Part shown: one piece after another, positions 16,295 through 25,247 of the stretch
Numbering within the stretch: position 1 is the stretch's first letter
Layout of the letters: each line of letters starts with the position of its first letter
NCBI GenBank assembly: GCA_964392455.1
Contig: CAYMPG010000013.1
Coordinates: forward strand, 1 to 50,709
DNA: 50,709 nucleotides
Reading direction: 5' to 3'
DNA from: SFEL01 sp964392455
GTDB lineage: Bacteria > Bacillota > Clostridia > Christensenellales > CAG-138
Translations under genes and position numbers: made by a program
The notes under the pieces: model-generated
Told to the model about the DNA's origin: nothing
Database searches by the model: none
What the model saw: the letters and a program-made list of their open reading frames with translations, nothing else

Positions 16295-16465
16295 ATGGCA
16301 TACGTAATCACCGATGAATGCATCAGCTGCGGCGCTTGTGAAGCTGGCTGCCCCGTAGGCGCCATCTCCCAGGGCGATGATCACTATGTTGTAGATGCTG
16401 GCACCTGCATCGAGTGCGGCGCTTGTGCTGCCAACTGCCCCGTAGGCGCTCCCGTTCAGGAGTAA
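16295..16465 (+). CDS. 2[4Fe-4S] clostridial-type ferredoxin
   Basis: This 56-residue protein has two CxxCxxCxxxCP cluster motifs: CISCGACEAGCP and CIECGACAANCP. It is a small soluble electron carrier of anaerobic metabolism, for example with pyruvate:ferredoxin oxidoreductase or hydrogenase. GGAGG lies nine bases before ATG. It has its own strong promoter and terminator, consistent with an abundant protein. Identity is certain from the motifs; its redox partners are not shown. Confidence 0.97.
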   Translation: MAYVITDECISCGACEAGCPVGAISQGDDHYVVDAGTCIECGACAANCPVGAPVQE

Positions 16466-16494
16466 CCCGCAAAGCTAAATTTGCTCAAAAAAAG

Positions 16495-16523
16495 AATGGC
16501 CCATCCGGGATGGGCCATTTTTT
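16495..16523 (+). terminator. terminator of the ferredoxin gene
   Basis: ATGGCCCATC pairs with GATGGGCCAT, followed by six T. Confidence 0.85.
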
Positions 16524-16562
16524 ATGAAGAAAAATACTACAAGTCAGGAATTATTTATCGCT

Positions 16563-17924
16563 ATGGAAAACACTCAGACTCAAAACAAAATGGGCACCCT
16601 GCCCGTACCCGGGCTGATACTCAAAATGTCCCTGCCCATGATGGTATCCATGCTGGTGCTTGCCACCTACAACGTGGTAGACAGCATATTCGTATCCCGC
16701 ATCAGCGAGAACGCACTCACTGCGGTATCCCTCGTATTTCCCTTTCAGATGATAATAAACGCCGTGGCAATAGGTACTGCCGCAGGCGCGAATTCTCTTA
16801 TAGCCCGCAAGCTGGGCGCCAGGGAGCAGGAGGCTGCAAACAGGGCCTCTACCAATGCCATGTTCCTTTCGGTAATCAGCGGCCTGTTTTTCTTTGTATT
16901 CTTCCTGCTGCTGACCCCCACCCTGGTGGATATATTCACGCCTGAAGCCGAAATAAGAAACTATGCCATCACCTACCTTGGCTGGGTAGGCATGCCTGCC
17001 ATATTTGCCTGCGTGCAGGTAATGGAGGAAAAGATACTCCAGGCCACAGGCAATACCATTCACTCAATGCTCATACAGCTTACAGGTGCAATATTTAACC
17101 TGATATTTGACCCCATTCTCATATTCGGCCTGCTGGGCTTCCCTGCCCTTGGCGTAGCCGGCGCAGCCATTGCCACCGTTGGCGGCCAGATGGTGGGCAT
17201 GATACTGGGTGCAGTGCTAATACTTAACAAAAAATGTCTAGTTCAGCTCAATTTCAAGGGCTTCCGCCCCTGCCGCAAAACCATTGGGGAAATATACACC
17301 GTGGGCATCCCCAGCATATTCCTGCAGATGGTGGGTTCCATAATGAACGTGGGCCTGAATAAGATACTCATAAGCTTCACCTCCACCGCCGTAAGCGTAA
17401 TGGGCGTATATACCAAGCTTCAGTCCTTCGTATTCATGCCCGTAATGGGACTTAACAGCGGCACCATGCCCATAATAGGCTACAATTACGGCGCAAAGAA
17501 CAGAAAGCGCGTTATGGACGCCCTCAAGTACAGCTCTATCTATGCCTTCTGCATAATGGTGCTGGGGTTCATACTGTTCCAGTTCTGCTCGCCGCTGATG
17601 CTGGAGCTGTTTGATGCATCCCCCGCCATGATGGAGATAGGTGTACCCGCCCTTAAGACCATAAGCCTCTGCTTCCCCATGGCTGCGCTGAGCATAATGT
17701 TCTCCTCATTGTTCCAGGCCATAGGAAATGGCAAGCTGTCCTTCCTTATGTCCGCCCTGCGCCAGCTCATAGTGCTGCTGCCCGCTGCGTACATACTGTC
17801 CAGGCTGTGGGGGCTTTCCGCCGTATGGTATGCTTTCCCTGTGGCTGAAGTCGTCGCCCTGATATTTGCCACCATAATGCTGGTAAAGGTATACAATGCC
17901 CAGATAAGGTATCTGGAGGACTAA
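16563..17924 (+). CDS. MATE-family efflux transporter
   Basis: The 453-residue protein is a multidrug and toxin extrusion exporter with about twelve hydrophobic spans. Typical segments are SLPMMVSMLVLATYNVVDS, LTAVSLVFPFQ and LNSGTMPIIGYNYGAKN at the inverted repeat of the second half. It probably exports cationic compounds using Na+ or H+. I use ATG at 16563; an in-frame ATG at 16524 lies in the T-run of the preceding terminator. The ribosome site is weak (AGGA, 12-13 bases away) and no promoter is evident after that terminator, so expression may depend on read-through. Confidence 0.88.
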   Translation: MENTQTQNKMGTLPVPGLILKMSLPMMVSMLVLATYNVVDSIFVSRISENALTAVSLVFPFQMIINAVAIGTAAGANSLIARKLGAREQEAANRASTNAMFLSVISGLFFFVFFLLLTPTLVDIFTPEAEIRNYAITYLGWVGMPAIFACVQVMEEKILQATGNTIHSMLIQLTGAIFNLIFDPILIFGLLGFPALGVAGAAIATVGGQMVGMILGAVLILNKKCLVQLNFKGFRPCRKTIGEIYTVGIPSIFLQMVGSIMNVGLNKILISFTSTAVSVMGVYTKLQSFVFMPVMGLNSGTMPIIGYNYGAKNRKRVMDALKYSSIYAFCIMVLGFILFQFCSPLMLELFDASPAMMEIGVPALKTISLCFPMAALSIMFSSLFQAIGNGKLSFLMSALRQLIVLLPAAYILSRLWGLSAVWYAFPVAEVVALIFATIMLVKVYNAQIRYLED

Positions 17925-17936
17925 TATAAAGCCAAA

Positions 17937-18038
17937 GGATACCTGTAGCTTCCTCAGGCTGCATCAGCAGAGCTTACCCCTGTGAGCCCATGCGGTAGGC
18001 AGGCCCTGAGGAGCCGGGCCAGTAAAGCTCGAATATCC
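17937..18038 (+). ncRNA. candidate structured RNA, three-way junction
   Basis: The region between the MATE gene and a terminator folds on paper as a closed multiloop. GGATA (17937-17941) pairs with TATCC (18034-18038). GCTTCCTCAGG (17948-17958) pairs with CCTGAGGAGC (18005-18014), leaving one T bulged. Inside, CTGC-ATCA-GCAG (17959-17970) and GCTTACC/GGTAGGC (17972-17978 with 17994-18000) make two further helices. A strong palindromic terminator follows at 18051-18086. I do not recognise the family and cannot exclude an elaborate 3' end of the MATE mRNA. Strand is assigned from the position of the MATE gene. Confidence 0.4.
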
Positions 18039-18050
18039 ATATGATGATAA

Positions 18051-18086
18051 AAAGCCACCCCATGGCAGCTGCCATGGGGTGGCTTT
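18051..18086. terminator. perfect 36-base palindromic terminator
   Basis: The 18-base arm AAAGCCACCCCATGGCAG is followed at once by its exact complement, with A and T tails. It lies between convergent genes and can act on both strands. Confidence 0.8.
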
Positions 18087-18102
18087 ATGCTTGTATGTGA
18101 GG

Positions 18103-18417
18103 CTATTGTTCCTTATTGCCTTCCTCGGCTTCCGGCTGCCCGGCCTGGGGCTTATCCTCGTTTTCCAGGCTCAGATACATACCGCAGCGGGGGCAGTTTT
18201 CAGGTATGCCGCCGGTGTATTTTATCAGCTTGCAGCCGCAGCCCGGGCACTTGTAAAACAGCAGCGCCTGCAGAAGCCCAAGGGCAAATACTGCCACGGC
18301 AGCTATCATAAGGGCAGTGACCAGCTTTTCATTCTTAAAGCACATGCTTGCAGCCAGCAGCACCAGCCCTGAATCAATGCCTATCCACATCAGCTTTCTG
18401 CTAAGTTTATAATCCAT
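18103..18417 (-). CDS. small membrane protein with zinc ribbon
   Basis: The 104-residue protein has two hydrophobic spans (about 10-27 and 34-54) followed by CPGCGCKL and CPRCGMYL, a four-cysteine zinc ribbon, and a charged tail. ATG at 18415-18417 follows AAAGGAG at good spacing; the frame opens earlier but that part overlaps the clostripain gene end. The function is unknown. Such proteins often pair a membrane anchor with a metal-stabilised binding module. Confidence 0.75.
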   Translation of the reverse strand: MDYKLSRKLMWIGIDSGLVLLAASMCFKNEKLVTALMIAAVAVFALGLLQALLFYKCPGCGCKLIKYTGGIPENCPRCGMYLSLENEDKPQAGQPEAEEGNKEQ

Positions 18418-18466
18418 GATACGCTCTCCTTTATGGGTGATATTATGGTAGCGGCTCTGCCGCAAA

Positions 18467-20938
18467 TCAGTACTGGATGGCCTCCGTCCAGAAGTGGTTG
18501 CCATAGATGTCGGTGAGGCGATAGGTCACTCTGGGGCTTACCTGGCCTATGTCCACATTGCTTATGAACAGCTCGCCCTCCACCGTCATCTGGTTGCCCA
18601 GCATGTAGGTATCCTGATACTCGCCCTCATAGCTGTAGTAATCGCACAGGAAGTCTATAACGTCCCCTTCCTTTATCTCGATAAGGCCCTTCATAACGGT
18701 ATCCGTCTCATCCTCATCGTATACCTTGCGGGCGCCTGCCACGGTGCCATACTCATCCTGGTCTGAGAATACCAGCACCAGCTCCACCCTTTCCCCATTG
18801 AGCAGCGCAGGCACGGTGCCTGTGATAACGTAGGTATCCCCGTCAATATCATTGCTCTGCATGGTGTAGCTGACCACCTGGCCGTTTATGGCTATCCAGG
18901 TATTATCATAATCCAGCACAAGGTCAAGGTCATCATCAAAGTAATAGGTATTATCCAGGCCCAGGTCTATAAAGCCCTCGCCATCATCAGCGTATACATT
19001 CAGCTCCACATCCTGTATAAGCTCCCATTCCTCATCTGTAAGCTGCAATACCTTTGTGCCGTTTTTATCCGTGGCCACAAGGCGGGATGCATCCAGAGAA
19101 TTTTCCTGATAGTATTCCTGGCTCTGCATCATGCGACCGGAATCCAGCCAGGAGTAGCCTGAGCTTGAGCCTGCCAGCATGCTGAGCAGGTCTGCATAGC
19201 TGCTGCCCCCGGAATATGCGCCTGAGCCGGAGCTGTATGAGCTGCCGCCATATGAGCCGGAAAGGGCTGAGGACAGCAGGCTGCCCAGCATATCTGCGCT
19301 GTTTCCGCTGCCGGTCATATTGCCAAAGAGGGAATCAAGGGGGGAGCCTGTGGAGCTGGATACAAGCTGGCCGCCTGAGGCCATGCTTGCAAAGCTCCTT
19401 ATGCAGGCGGTATAGGTCTCATCCATGCCTATCTCGTCGTATATATCCACCATGGTGCTCATGGAGGACAGGCGGTTATAGGGGAAGAATATGGATATGC
19501 CGTTTGCATTGGCAAGGGATGAGGATACTCTGTTGTACTTTACGCAGCTCCTCAGCGCCTCTGCAAGGGCCTTGCTCTCGGCAGTGCCCATATTGTCGGC
19601 AAAGTGTATAAGGTCTATCTGGTTTATACCGGAGGAAAACTCCTTGGCCCTGCTTCTTGCATTGGATACCACCGCATAGTTGTCGGATTCTATAAGCTCC
19701 ATGGTGGAGGAAGCGAAGCTGTTGAATGCCTCAGGCACTGTGCCTGCAAGCTCCGCAAGGTCCACTATGGACAGGGTGGTCTGGCTGGAGGAGGACTGCT
19801 GACGGCAGGCCACGGTAAAGTCGTCAATTATCTTCTTGCCTATGGATACGGTATCCATTGAGGTATTCTGGGAAAGCTGGGTGAGCCAGCCGGTATAATA
19901 CCAGCCGCAGCCCGGCTCCGTTTCCTCGGAGGCAATGAAGTAATCCGCATACTGCTCTGCCACAAGGGCAGTTTCCAGCGTGGCCATAAGGCAGGCGTCA
20001 AAGCCTATAAAGTCAAACTCGCAGCCTGCATCCCCAAGGGCCCTGTTGAATACATCCAGCGTCATAGAGCTGCCGGAAAACAGCTCATCGTAGCCATAGC
20101 CCGATGCAGAGCCTCCGCCATGATCCCACATTATAAGGGCATAGCGGTTTGCAGGAAAGTTGGTTTTGCAGTAGTTGATAAACTCGGTAAGGGTGGAGCC
20201 CTTTGTCATGGACTTTTTGCCTATATCAGACTGAAGCCGTACTATGCCCTCGCTCTTTACCTGGTATATCTGATTTGTGCTGTTGCTGATAACGGTATTC
20301 TGCCACTTTTTGGCGCCGCCCGTTTCGACTATTACGTTTACATTGTCGCTTATATCGGCATGAAGCATCTCATTAAGGTCTGAAGTGGCCATGCCGTAAT
20401 TGCTCTCCAGGTCGGTGCCGCACATATATACCATTATGGTATATACATCCTGCCCGTTGCCCAGTATTTTGGTGCGCTTTTCCCTTGCCTGATTGGATAC
20501 GGCGGTATTTGCCGCCACCTCCTGAGTCTGGGCGGTGGTGGGCTTGGGAGTTGCCACAGGGGCAGGCTCGTATACTGTAAGGTCAGAATCCTGCTCGTAG
20601 CCGGCAGAGCCGCCCAATACGCCAGAAAGGCCGCCCGCCGCACACCTTATCAGCATGGAGGCCACAGCCAGTATCACCACGAGGGTTATTATTCTCTTAA
20701 GGCAGCCGCCATTTTTTCCGCTGCCGCCATTGCCGTTATTGCCGCGGCCCAGCAGGAAGGCTATCAGCAGCCCTATGAGCCCCAATGAGGAGCCGCTGCC
20801 CCGCTCTACGCCGGAACGGCTGCCGCCTGAGGAGCCGCCGGATGAGCCGCCGCTAAGCCCCTCTCCCCTCTTGAATACATTACCGCCTCCGCTGGTAACT
20901 CTCTTTTTGCGGCCACCGCCGCCAGGTGTTCTCTGCAT
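18467..20938 (-). CDS. clostripain-family (C11) cysteine protease, membrane-anchored
   Basis: The 823-residue protein has a basic, Gly/Ser-rich N-terminus, one hydrophobic span (about 75-98) and a C11 peptidase domain. Catalytic residues are visible as MWDHGGG (His273) and FDACLMA (Cys316). The region after the peptidase is Ser/Gly/Tyr-rich, then an acidic C-terminal beta-rich part. Clostripain relatives cleave after Arg and often self-activate; here a membrane-tethered, outward-facing enzyme is inferred. ATG at 20938 has GGAGG nine bases upstream; a longer frame to 21034 reaches into the promoter. It may share a transcript with the zinc-ribbon gene downstream. Confidence 0.85.
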   Translation of the reverse strand: MQRTPGGGGRKKRVTSGGGNVFKRGEGLSGGSSGGSSGGSRSGVERGSGSSLGLIGLLIAFLLGRGNNGNGGSGKNGGCLKRIITLVVILAVASMLIRCAAGGLSGVLGGSAGYEQDSDLTVYEPAPVATPKPTTAQTQEVAANTAVSNQAREKRTKILGNGQDVYTIMVYMCGTDLESNYGMATSDLNEMLHADISDNVNVIVETGGAKKWQNTVISNSTNQIYQVKSEGIVRLQSDIGKKSMTKGSTLTEFINYCKTNFPANRYALIMWDHGGGSASGYGYDELFSGSSMTLDVFNRALGDAGCEFDFIGFDACLMATLETALVAEQYADYFIASEETEPGCGWYYTGWLTQLSQNTSMDTVSIGKKIIDDFTVACRQQSSSSQTTLSIVDLAELAGTVPEAFNSFASSTMELIESDNYAVVSNARSRAKEFSSGINQIDLIHFADNMGTAESKALAEALRSCVKYNRVSSSLANANGISIFFPYNRLSSMSTMVDIYDEIGMDETYTACIRSFASMASGGQLVSSSTGSPLDSLFGNMTGSGNSADMLGSLLSSALSGSYGGSSYSSGSGAYSGGSSYADLLSMLAGSSSGYSWLDSGRMMQSQEYYQENSLDASRLVATDKNGTKVLQLTDEEWELIQDVELNVYADDGEGFIDLGLDNTYYFDDDLDLVLDYDNTWIAINGQVVSYTMQSNDIDGDTYVITGTVPALLNGERVELVLVFSDQDEYGTVAGARKVYDEDETDTVMKGLIEIKEGDVIDFLCDYYSYEGEYQDTYMLGNQMTVEGELFISNVDIGQVSPRVTYRLTDIYGNHFWTEAIQY

Positions 20939-21024
20939 GATTTTCTTCCTCCCGAATGTTATCGAGTTTATTGCATAAGCGCTGCGGAGCAGCTCCTCAG
21001 CATATTCATATTTTTGCCGATATA

Positions 21025-21053
21025 ATTTTACCATGTACAGGCTGTAATGTCAT
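21025..21053 (-). promoter_or_regulatory. promoter for the clostripain-family gene
   Basis: ATGACA (21048-21053) and TAAAAT (21025-21030) are 17 bp apart on the minus strand. Confidence 0.6.
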
Positions 21054-21102
21054 GCAAACTTGGTGTGTCATTTATATTTTTTATTTAACAGCATCTATAC
21101 TG

Positions 21103-21130
21103 TTGTAAGAGAAAGCAATCATGTTATAAT
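21103..21130 (+). promoter_or_regulatory. promoter for the GltS-like carrier
   Basis: TTGTAA (21103-21108) and TATAAT (21125-21130) are 16 bp apart. The leader has a small AGGGCC...GGCCCT hairpin before the start. Confidence 0.6.
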
Positions 21131-21206
21131 TACGTGAATAGTTAATGAATTTTAGGGCCCGCACGCCGGAGGCTACAGGCCCTGCTTTAAGGAGGAATTT
21201 TCCTTT

Positions 21207-22628
21207 ATGACCACCGGAATGAACCTTTGGGATTCCCAGGTATGGGTGTTTATGATGGAGCTTGGGCTGCTGTTTGGCTCCATGCTCCTTGCCAATATGC
21301 TGAGAAGACTTATACCGGCCGTGCGCCGCTCCCTCATTCCCAGCTCTGTGCTGGCGGGCTTTATAGTACTCATAGTAAATGGCCTTATTCAAAAGCTCAC
21401 AGGCAAGCCCCTGTCCGACCGCTCCACCCTTGAGATACTCACCTACCACGGGCTGGGCCTTGGCTTTGTGGCGCTGGCCCTCAAAAACAGCGGCAGCAAT
21501 AAGGATACCGGCGGCAAAAAGGACGTATTCAATACCGGCGTTACCGTGGTAGCCACATACCTTGTGCAGGCGCTTGTGGGCCTTGCCATAACCTTTATAC
21601 TGTTTTACCTTATCGGCAGCTGGGCCTGCGGCGGCCTGCTGCTGCCCATGGGCTTCGGCCAGGGCCCCGGCCAGGCCTACAACTGGGGCCATATATATGA
21701 AACTGCCACCGAGTATCTGCCCTTCCCCAGCGGCACCAGCTTTGGCCTGGGCGTGGCGGCAGCCGGCTTTATCAGCGCCAGCATAGGCGGCATAATCTAC
21801 CTTAACGTCATCAAGGCAAAGGGCCGCAAGATAGGCCAGGTGGACTCCGGCGAAGAAACCGAAAACCTTTCCGCCCAGTCCATCACCTCTCCCAATGAGA
21901 TACCCCTTGCCGAATCTCTGGATAAGCTGACGGTGCAGCTTGGGCTGGTATTCCTTACCTACCTGCTCACCTATGGCATAATGTGGGCGGCCTCCCTTGG
22001 GCTGGATGCCCTGGGCGGCTTCTTTGAAGGCACGGTAAAGCCCCTCATATGGGGATTCAATTTCCTCATGGGCACCCTCTGCGCCATGCTTGTAAAGGCA
22101 GTGCTGAGCTTCTTTAAGGGCAGGGGCGTAATGGTGAGGGAATACCGCAATGACTTTATGCTTTCCCGCATAGCCGGCGTAATGTTTGACATAATGGTCA
22201 CCGCCTCCATAGGCGCCATAGACCTTTCTGCCTTTACCCACAGGGAATTTGTCATACCGCTGGTGCTCATATGCATAGCGGGTACTGTAGTCACCTATGT
22301 ATTTCTGGATAAGGTTTGCGCCACGCTATTCCCCGGCTACAGGGATGAATCCTTCCTTGCCCTTTACGGCATGCTCACCGGCACTGCAAGCACCGGCGTG
22401 ATACTGCTCCGCGAGGTGGACCCCTACTTTGAGACCCCCGCCGCAAACAACCTTATCTATCAGCAGCTCTGGGCCATAGTATTCGGCTTCCCAATGCTGC
22501 TGCTGCTTGGCGTCGCCCCCCGCTCCACCATGTGGACGATAATAACCCTCATTGCCCTTATGGTGCTGCTGGTGGTCATGTGCGTAATACTGTTCCGCGA
22601 GCAGATATTCCGTAAGGGAAGGAAATAG
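21207..22628 (+). CDS. sodium:glutamate symporter-like carrier (GltS family)
   Basis: The 473-residue protein has about twelve hydrophobic spans and the re-entrant loop GFGQGPGQAYNWG near residue 150, a GltS hallmark. The second half repeats the pore-like LTGTASTGVILLREVDP. It probably imports glutamate with Na+. It is longer than the roughly 400 residues of Escherichia coli GltS, with a charged cytoplasmic loop near 205-235. AAGGAGG lies eleven bases before ATG. A 56-residue membrane protein gene follows after four bases, so the two are probably cotranscribed. Confidence 0.85.
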   Translation: MTTGMNLWDSQVWVFMMELGLLFGSMLLANMLRRLIPAVRRSLIPSSVLAGFIVLIVNGLIQKLTGKPLSDRSTLEILTYHGLGLGFVALALKNSGSNKDTGGKKDVFNTGVTVVATYLVQALVGLAITFILFYLIGSWACGGLLLPMGFGQGPGQAYNWGHIYETATEYLPFPSGTSFGLGVAAAGFISASIGGIIYLNVIKAKGRKIGQVDSGEETENLSAQSITSPNEIPLAESLDKLTVQLGLVFLTYLLTYGIMWAASLGLDALGGFFEGTVKPLIWGFNFLMGTLCAMLVKAVLSFFKGRGVMVREYRNDFMLSRIAGVMFDIMVTASIGAIDLSAFTHREFVIPLVLICIAGTVVTYVFLDKVCATLFPGYRDESFLALYGMLTGTASTGVILLREVDPYFETPAANNLIYQQLWAIVFGFPMLLLLGVAPRSTMWTIITLIALMVLLVVMCVILFREQIFRKGRK

Positions 22629-22632
22629 GCCC

Positions 22633-22803
22633 ATGACAGCCATCTGCATCATCCTTGCCACTGTGCTGGCCTGCCTTTTTCCCGCCTGCCTGATAGACGC
22701 AATACGCAGCCAGGATGAAACCATCGCCTACAATGCCCGAAACAGGGCCTGCGTAATGTTTGGCGCAATAGTGCTGTGCATACTGCTCGTTGCAAACAGT
22801 TAG
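22633..22803 (+). CDS. 56-residue membrane protein next to GltS
   Basis: A short frame starts four bases after the carrier stop and encodes 56 residues, beginning MTAICIILATVLACLFPA. Two hydrophobic spans (about 2-20 and 40-55) flank a charged loop with RSQDET and NARNRA. AAGGA lies nine bases before ATG, inside the end of the carrier gene. I do not recognise a family; a small subunit or modulator of the carrier is plausible from position alone. Confidence 0.6.
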   Translation: MTAICIILATVLACLFPACLIDAIRSQDETIAYNARNRACVMFGAIVLCILLVANS

Positions 22804-22964
22804 CAGCATACAGGCATCATCGCCGGAAAAGCGAAAGGCCGCCCTTGACGGCTCCCCGATCACTGCCCCCTTATGCTTAAATCCGTCTCAGAGGGCGTGT
22901 ACTGAAAGCCTTCCGGCTTGCCGCCCGGCAGCAGGGGCTAAAGGCAAAAAAAACAAAGAAACTG

Positions 22965-22995
22965 AAAAAGCCGCATCAAGCAGATGCGGCTTTTT
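22965..22995. terminator. bidirectional terminator after khpB
   Basis: AAAAAGCCGCATC pairs with GATGCGGCTTTTT around AAGCA. It ends the leftward rpmH-to-khpB cluster and the rightward carrier operon. Confidence 0.85.
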
Positions 22996-23006
22996 ACTAT
23001 CGGTAT

Positions 23007-23951
23007 TTATTCGGCCTTGTCCTTGAGGAATATCACTACCCGGCGATTGGGCTCCTCGCCCTCGCTGCGGGTGGATACATAGGGGTGATTCTGCAGCGTT
23101 GCATGGAGCACCCTGCGCTCATAGGGGTTCATGGGCTCCAGTGTACGGGAGCGGCCTGTGGCCTTTACCTGGCCAGCTATCTTGCGGGCAAGGCGGGCAA
23201 GGGTCTCCTCACGCTTTTCCCTGTAGCCCTCGGTATCGATGGATACCCGGGTGTAGCCCTCCTGCTTGCGGTTGCGGTTCACAGCAAGGCTGGTAAGGTA
23301 CTGCATGGCGTCCAGAGTTTCGCCCCGGTGGCCTATAAGCATACCCATGGTGGATTTGTCGATGTACAGCCTTATGCCCTCATCCTCGGCCTTGGCAAGC
23401 ACCGTGCCCTCCACATTCATATGCTCCAGCAGCCCCTTGAGGAACTGGGCGGCAGGGTTGCCCTCTGCAGCCTCCAGGGTAAAGCCCTCGGGAGGCTCCT
23501 TGGGCTCACGGCGGTCATTGCGCTCCCTATCGCCCTTGCGGCGGCGATCCCGCCTGTCCCGGTCACGGCGGGGACGGTCGCTGCTCTCCTGGGCCTCGGC
23601 GGCCTCGGAGGCTTCCTGTGCCTCACCGTCGGTGGCGGCTTCCTCAGCAGCCTCGCGGCTGTCAGTGCGGTCTCTGCGCTCCCGCCTGTCCCTGCGGTCA
23701 CGCCTGTCACGGCGCTCACTACGGTCACGGCGCTGGTTTTCAGGATTGAGGTAGTCGGGCAGAGCCACGTCCTCAGGCTCACGCTCGGTAAGGCGCACTA
23801 TGGCGGGCTTTGCGCCTATGCCAAGTATACCCTTGCTCTCCTGCTGGATTATGTCTATCTCCACCTCGTCGATGGATATTTCAAGCTCCTTAAGGCCGTT
23901 GAATATGGCCTCATCTATGGAGCGGCCGGTTGCATCTATAGTGCGTGCCAT
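23007..23951 (-). CDS. khpB: RNA-binding protein KhpB (Jag/SpoIIIJ-associated)
   Basis: The 314-residue protein has an N-terminal Jag domain (about 1-55), a KH domain with GMLIGHRGETLDAMQYL (about 205-221) and an R3H domain with NPYERRVLHATLQNHP near the end. Between Jag and KH lies about 100 residues of Arg/Asp- and Glu/Ala-rich sequence with repeats of the RDRRDRR type, much longer than usual. KhpB binds many RNAs and influences cell division and elongation in Gram-positive bacteria. It follows yidC by one base, the standard order. Confidence 0.93.
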   Translation of the reverse strand: MARTIDATGRSIDEAIFNGLKELEISIDEVEIDIIQQESKGILGIGAKPAIVRLTEREPEDVALPDYLNPENQRRDRSERRDRRDRRDRRERRDRTDSREAAEEAATDGEAQEASEAAEAQESSDRPRRDRDRRDRRRKGDRERNDRREPKEPPEGFTLEAAEGNPAAQFLKGLLEHMNVEGTVLAKAEDEGIRLYIDKSTMGMLIGHRGETLDAMQYLTSLAVNRNRKQEGYTRVSIDTEGYREKREETLARLARKIAGQVKATGRSRTLEPMNPYERRVLHATLQNHPYVSTRSEGEEPNRRVVIFLKDKAE

Positions 23952-23952
23952 T

Positions 23953-24906
23953 TTACTTTTCCGCTCCTTCCTGCTGAACGGGAGTCCTGGGGAATACCTT
24001 ATTCAGCACCAGGTTTACGATTATCATGAAGATACTGGTGAGTATCCAGTAAATTGCAAAGGCTGCATTGTAGGTAAGGCAGAACCAGGCGGACATTATG
24101 GGCATTACCCACAGCATGGTCTTGCCGGTGGCTGCGCCCGGTGCGTTGGAATCCTGGGCGGGCTGACCCACCTGGCTTATCTTTGCGGCTATGAACTGGG
24201 TAACGCCTGCAAGCAGGGGCAGTATGAACCAGCCGTTATTGTAGCCTTCATATACGGCATTGAGGGGGGCCATGGCGGCATCATAGGCGGCAATGGCAGC
24301 CTCGGTATTGAGGAAGTGGTAGGCGCCGTTTTCCTGCACAGCTATGCCCAGCTCCACCAGCTTTTCCCATACGCCGGGGTTATTCTGTAAATACAGAAGC
24401 CTGTCAAGCTGGCTGGTATTTGCCAGAAACTTTGCGCCCTCCTGTATTACGGGATACAGGCCGTTATCTGCCTGCCATATGTTATTTACCCAGAGGAACT
24501 TATAGGAGCGGAGTATCTCTGCTGCGTTTTCAGAAACCAGCAGGCGGATGGTCTCCTCATAGCCCCAGAAACGGAATGCGGCTATAAAGCAGAAAAACAG
24601 CGGCATGGTTATCAGCATGGGCAGGCAGCTGCCAAACATGCTTACCCCGCGCTCCTTCATGAGCTTGCTCTGGGCCATCTGGAGCTTCTGGGGATCGTTG
24701 CCGTATTTCTTTTGCAGCTTCTGCAGCTCAGGCTGTATGGCAGCCATGGCGGCGCTGGACTTGCGGGTCTTTATATCGGAAAAGACAGTAAGGCCCCTCA
24801 GCACTACCGTGCAGATGAGAATGGTGAAGAATACGCTGTTAACGTTGCCGTATACCCATTTCATGGCCTGGAGGAACCAGGTAGTCAAAAAGAAATCACC
24901 CTGCAT
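23953..24906 (-). CDS. yidC: membrane protein insertase YidC/Oxa1
   Basis: The 317-residue insertase places membrane proteins with or without SecYEG. The first span (about 20-42) is followed by a charged cytoplasmic hairpin (IQPELQKLQKKYGNDPQKLQ) and then SCLPMLITMPLFFCFIAAF, the conserved core. The loop near 130-210 is longer than in Bacillus SpoIIIJ. Spans at about 215-235 and 255-300 close the bundle. It lacks a lipoprotein signal. It lies between yidD and khpB, as expected near oriC. Confidence 0.93.
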   Translation of the reverse strand: MQGDFFLTTWFLQAMKWVYGNVNSVFFTILICTVVLRGLTVFSDIKTRKSSAAMAAIQPELQKLQKKYGNDPQKLQMAQSKLMKERGVSMFGSCLPMLITMPLFFCFIAAFRFWGYEETIRLLVSENAAEILRSYKFLWVNNIWQADNGLYPVIQEGAKFLANTSQLDRLLYLQNNPGVWEKLVELGIAVQENGAYHFLNTEAAIAAYDAAMAPLNAVYEGYNNGWFILPLLAGVTQFIAAKISQVGQPAQDSNAPGAATGKTMLWVMPIMSAWFCLTYNAAFAIYWILTSIFMIIVNLVLNKVFPRTPVQQEGAEK

Positions 24907-24995
24907 GGATAATCCTCGCTTTCGTATTTAAATGTAATAAATGGCGAGCGGGGCAGCCCCGGTGCAAAGCCCTCGGGGGGACCGCTCTGTGGAGG

Positions 24996-25247
24996 TTATG
25001 GTTCCCGCACCTTCTTGGGGGGAACAGGGTCATAGCCGCCCTTTGAAAAGGGATTGCAGCGGCATATGCGCCATAGCGCCAGGGCAGTGCCCTTAAAGGG
25101 CCCATGCACCCGTACCGCCTCCAGCCCATAGGCTGAGCAGGTAGGCGTGTACCGGCAGCATCCCGGGAAACGTGGGGAGATGTATCTGCGGTATCCCACT
25201 ATTATTTCCTCTATGAGCCGCTGTAGTATTTTACTTATCCTGTTCAT
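24996..25247 (-). CDS. yidD: membrane protein insertion factor YidD
   Basis: The 83-residue protein contains GYRRYISPRFPGCCRYTPTC-type residues, then SAYGLEAVRVHG and RICRCNPFSKGGYDPVP, the full YidD signature with its conserved cysteines. It assists YidC-dependent insertion at the membrane. Its start overlaps the end of rnpA by 17 bases, pointing to translational coupling. Confidence 0.95.
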   Translation of the reverse strand: MNRISKILQRLIEEIIVGYRRYISPRFPGCCRYTPTCSAYGLEAVRVHGPFKGTALALWRICRCNPFSKGGYDPVPPKKVREP

